DNA of 64,000 nt, taken from NCBI GenBank assembly GCA_038502055.1, contig JAXRKN010000042.1, positions 2,232,001 through 2,296,000 on the forward strand, written 5' to 3'. This document shows, in pieces, positions 61,340 through 64,000 of the stretch. Origin of the DNA: Tanytarsus gracilentus (Eukaryota > Arthropoda > Insecta > Diptera > Chironomidae). Each line of letters begins with the position of its first letter. Position 1 is the first letter of the stretch. Under the pieces are notes generated by a model. It saw nothing but the letters and a program-made list of their open reading frames with translations, had not been told where the DNA came from and searched no databases. Both the position numbers and the translations under genes were made by a program.

Positions 61340-62750
61340 AGAAATTATAACATAACGACATTGACCCTTGCATTGATCTCTGATGGTTTGCTTTAAAAAA
61401 TTAATTCATGAATTTTCAATCTTCCTCTGACGAGTTTTACATTTTTTGGAACCTCACATATTCTGCTCAATTATCAGACCATCATCATTTATTTCTATTA
61501 AAAAAGGCATTTCGTTCAAGAAAGTTAGAGATATGCTTAAGTGCGGAGATGATTGAAAAACTTTGAATTGATTTACCCACATTGATATTGCCAACCACAT
61601 GCATGGATGATGCTCTTAATAAATCATTTCGAAAACTCTCAGACTTCCATAACCTTAATTTAATATGTGATTCAAAGGAAAACCACAAATTAAAGGATAC
61701 AGAAAGTAAAAGTTAGAACAAGGAGAAAACTTGAGATGAAAGGGAAGAATTCAACTTTTAATTAATTACTTGAAAGAATAGTTTTAAGTCTTGATAAAAA
61801 AAAATGTATTGAAACCACAACAAAGAAATAAATAAAAAGAAATTTCTTTCAGAATTTTGTGACATTCCAAAATTTTTTCAAATTATTAAATAAATCTCAT
61901 CTGCACACACCCTTAAGCGTGCATGTAACATTTTATTTGAAATAGTTTGACATTCACCTGCGGTTGTTTTGGAAAAATTAATAGACTAACATGCGCTCAA
62001 ATGTTGAAGCTAAAAGTTACAAAACTCAATTAAAACTTTTGGTGTTTGAAGCTTTTTAACGCATGGCAAAATTCTATTTTAATACAAACCGCCCACATTG
62101 CAGAAGCCTCTCTATTAACTCTAACCATTAACATCCGGAAATCCTCAATTTTGGCTTATTTATTAAAGCTTTGATTCGAATAAATACACAAACCTAAAAT
62201 GGTAAATGTAAAAAATTCAAAAATCCAAGAGATTATTTATTATAACTGAATTTAAAAATACTACGAATTTTAAAAATAGAAATTCTACCGCCGATTCTTG
62301 AATGAATTATTTGAAGCTCCACAAATTTAATAAAGCACAAAACTTGTTCAAACCCGAACGAGTTATATGAAATGCGCGTTTTAACTCCCACAATTCCGCG
62401 AAAATAATTCTGGTGCTTTTGTATTCATGTAAATAAGGCATGCTGATGTTCCACTAGAGAAAAGAGCGGAAAAAGGAATGCCAGGAATTTTTAATGATGT
62501 TAATAAAGATACAAAATTTTCATTGTTGTGTGTAAAAGTTTTCAGTCTAAATATTTTTATGGTTTCGAAAATGTTCAAAGGAAAAGCGGCTGAATAAAAT
62601 AAAATATGAAATTCCAAACTTTTTTCTGTAAATGATTTTAATAAAATTTCAGTGCAACAACCGCAACAACTTTGTTCATTATTATTTTTTATTTCGTCAT
62701 ATCCGTTACAAAAAAATTCAAATCTCCCGTCGTTCATAAAGTTTTTGTTC
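61340..62750. other. non-coding intergenic DNA between COQ3 and the TFIIH gene
   Basis: No gene confidently recognised. A 123-codon minus-strand open frame (62381-62752) has no known motif or splice context and is treated as chance. Confidence 0.45.
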
Positions 62751-62753
62751 ATT

Positions 62754-62764
62754 TCAGTTCAGTT
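62754..62764 (+). promoter_or_regulatory. tandem initiator of the TFIIH p52 gene
   Basis: TCAGTTCAGTT holds two overlapping TCAGTT initiators, about 135 nt upstream of the start codon. There is no TATA box or convincing DPE, and no ATG lies in the predicted leader. Confidence 0.45.
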
Positions 62765-62893
62765 TCGATCACCCGGCATTTGTTGACAAAAAATTTCGCG
62801 AAAATATTTAAATTAATTTTAAGATAAAATTCCATTACTAAAAAACCTACAAACCTAATATAATTAAAGTTAATCATAATTGTGATAGTTAGA

Positions 62894-64000
62894 ATGTCGA
62901 GTAAGAAGAGTTCAGCCACAAACAGTGTCATAAAGTTAGAAACTAAAAATCTCCACGATTATCTTAAAACTCAAACTCATCTGCTCTCGAAATTATACGA
63001 ATATCCTGAAATATGTCTCGCTGTAAGTTTATTGTGTCGTACATTATGCAAGAGTCTTATGCTAAACTATGTAATTAGGTCTTTCGTGATTGCATTCCCG
63101 ATATCGCAAAACAATTTGTTGTGAGAATGTTGTTTGTAGAGCAGCCCGTGCCTCAGGCAGTCGTTCAATCGTGGGGCTCTCAAGTCTATGCAAAGTAAGT
63201 TCATGGAAAATTTAACTTCGATTTTAATTTCATTGTCTGTTAAATTTTTGAAAAATCACTTTTATAAAAAGGAAAAATTGTTTAGGATAAATTCTTAAAA
63301 TAATTTTAAACACCTCACTTGATGACGGAGCTTTTAAATCACTACCTCTTCAATGTATTGAATCCTTAAAAGCAACACCATGGTAACTTTAGATTTTCTT
63401 TTCTAAATCATGACAGAGAAAATATGGCAGCATGTGATTCACTCTCGGAGCTCAAGATTTGGAGTGAAGCGTCTATAACTGGAGGATTAATGGCGTGGGA
63501 TCTAAATCCATCATTCAAGAGAAACTTAAAAATAGCATGGCTCGGAGGGTAATTTTGATGAAATTGAATGCACAGCGAGTGTCAGTCATCAATGTCCCTT
63601 TCTCTATCCCAAAAAAAAAATACAATCTATAGGGGTCGATCTTGGTCGATGTTTAATTCTGTCGAGCAATCAGATGCGAAGAGTCGTGATATCAATTTTC
63701 TCGATACGTACGCGATGTCACGATGGAATTGCTTGCTTCACTACATGGTCGACTCGAATGCATCAAAGGGCTCCGAAATCGAGGGAATCTCAGTGGACGC
63801 TGTACGAATTATTTTACATGCAAATCTAATGACTCGCAACGAGCAGGATGGCGCGGTTATGCTGACGAGTCATGGTTTTCAATTTCTTTTGATGGACACA
63901 CAATCGCAAGTTTGGCACTTTATGCTTCAATATCTAAACACATGCGAATCTCGGGGTCTTTCGCTGGTTGAATGCCTTTCGATGCTCTTTCAATTGAGCT
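62894..64000 (+). CDS. GTF2H4: TFIIH core subunit p52 (GTF2H4/Tfb2), 5' part, runs off the window
   Basis: Exons 62894-63022, 63079-63194, 63417-63548 and 63633 onward join in frame. About 248 residues are present, of roughly 460 in the family, and the last exon is still open at 64000. Recognisable conserved stretches are NLHDYLKTQ...LYEYPEICLA, FVVRMLFVEQPVPQAVV, an ITGGLMAWDLNPSFKRNLKIAWLGG block, WNCLLHYMVDS and LTSHGFQFLLMDTQSQVWHF. Order and spacing follow human p52 closely. The protein is nuclear. It anchors the XPB helicase in TFIIH and stimulates its ATPase, serving RNA polymerase II promoter opening and nucleotide excision repair. It is called marionette/Tfb2 in flies. Confidence 0.93.

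Noticed and set aside
62381..62752. 123-codon minus-strand ORF upstream of the TFIIH gene
   Set aside because: No recognisable motif, no splice context, composition typical of AT-rich chance frames, and it overlaps the predicted initiator of the TFIIH gene.

Overview
This window reads as nuclear DNA from a dipteran insect, most likely a nematoceran midge or mosquito relative. It is strongly AT-rich, its genes are split by short GT-AG introns (56 to about 1,000 nt), and the core promoters look like insect ones (TCAGT initiators, DPE and TATA boxes). The best identifiable genes are insect orthologues, including a sex-peptide/myoinhibitory-peptide receptor. No bacterial, plasmid or CRISPR features are present. 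The species assignment is inference.

Layout. (1) 0.5-3.6 kb: a divergent pair, a Gln/Asn/RGG-rich low-complexity protein (minus) and the ribosome-biogenesis WD40 protein WDR74 (plus). (2) 4.2-5.7 kb: two tandem paralogous genes for about 104-residue Gly/Ala/Val-rich proteins that I cannot assign to a family. (3) 5.7-18 kb: a non-coding stretch with two minisatellite arrays, a degenerate hAT-like fragment and a segment (about 7.4-11.1 kb) partly repeated at 25.3-26.7 kb. (4) 18-31.9 kb: a decayed, poly(A)-tailed LINE fragment, then a large inverted duplication (arms about 3.8 kb, spacer about 5 kb). Each arm carries a complete five-exon papain-family (C1A, cathepsin L-like) cysteine protease gene with a 14-nt microexon. 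(5) 32-52 kb: another gene desert holding a clean 384-bp hAT-type MITE with 8-bp target duplication, a homopolymer-rich stretch that may be an assembly artefact, a strong Inr+DPE core promoter at 38.38 kb with no gene nearby, and two back-to-back terminal-inverted-repeat elements at 45.7-48.3 kb. The first of these contains an open 222-codon array of 43-codon repeats. (6) 52.3-55.5 kb: the receptor gene SPR. (7) 59.4-61.3 kb: COQ3, with a small MITE in its 5' UTR intron. (8) 62.75-64.0 kb: the 5' part of the TFIIH p52 subunit gene, running off the window.

The genes do not form one pathway. WDR74 (60S ribosome maturation), COQ3 (ubiquinone synthesis) and TFIIH p52 (transcription and repair) are housekeeping genes. 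The protease pair probably encodes secreted, possibly digestive, enzymes. SPR is a neuropeptide GPCR, and the long empty stretch before it may be its 5' regulatory or intronic territory, reached from the 38.38 kb promoter (inference). The most unusual items are the inverted protease duplication, the tandem small-gene pair, the repeat ORF inside a transposable element, and a COQ3 gene with no visible mitochondrial presequence.
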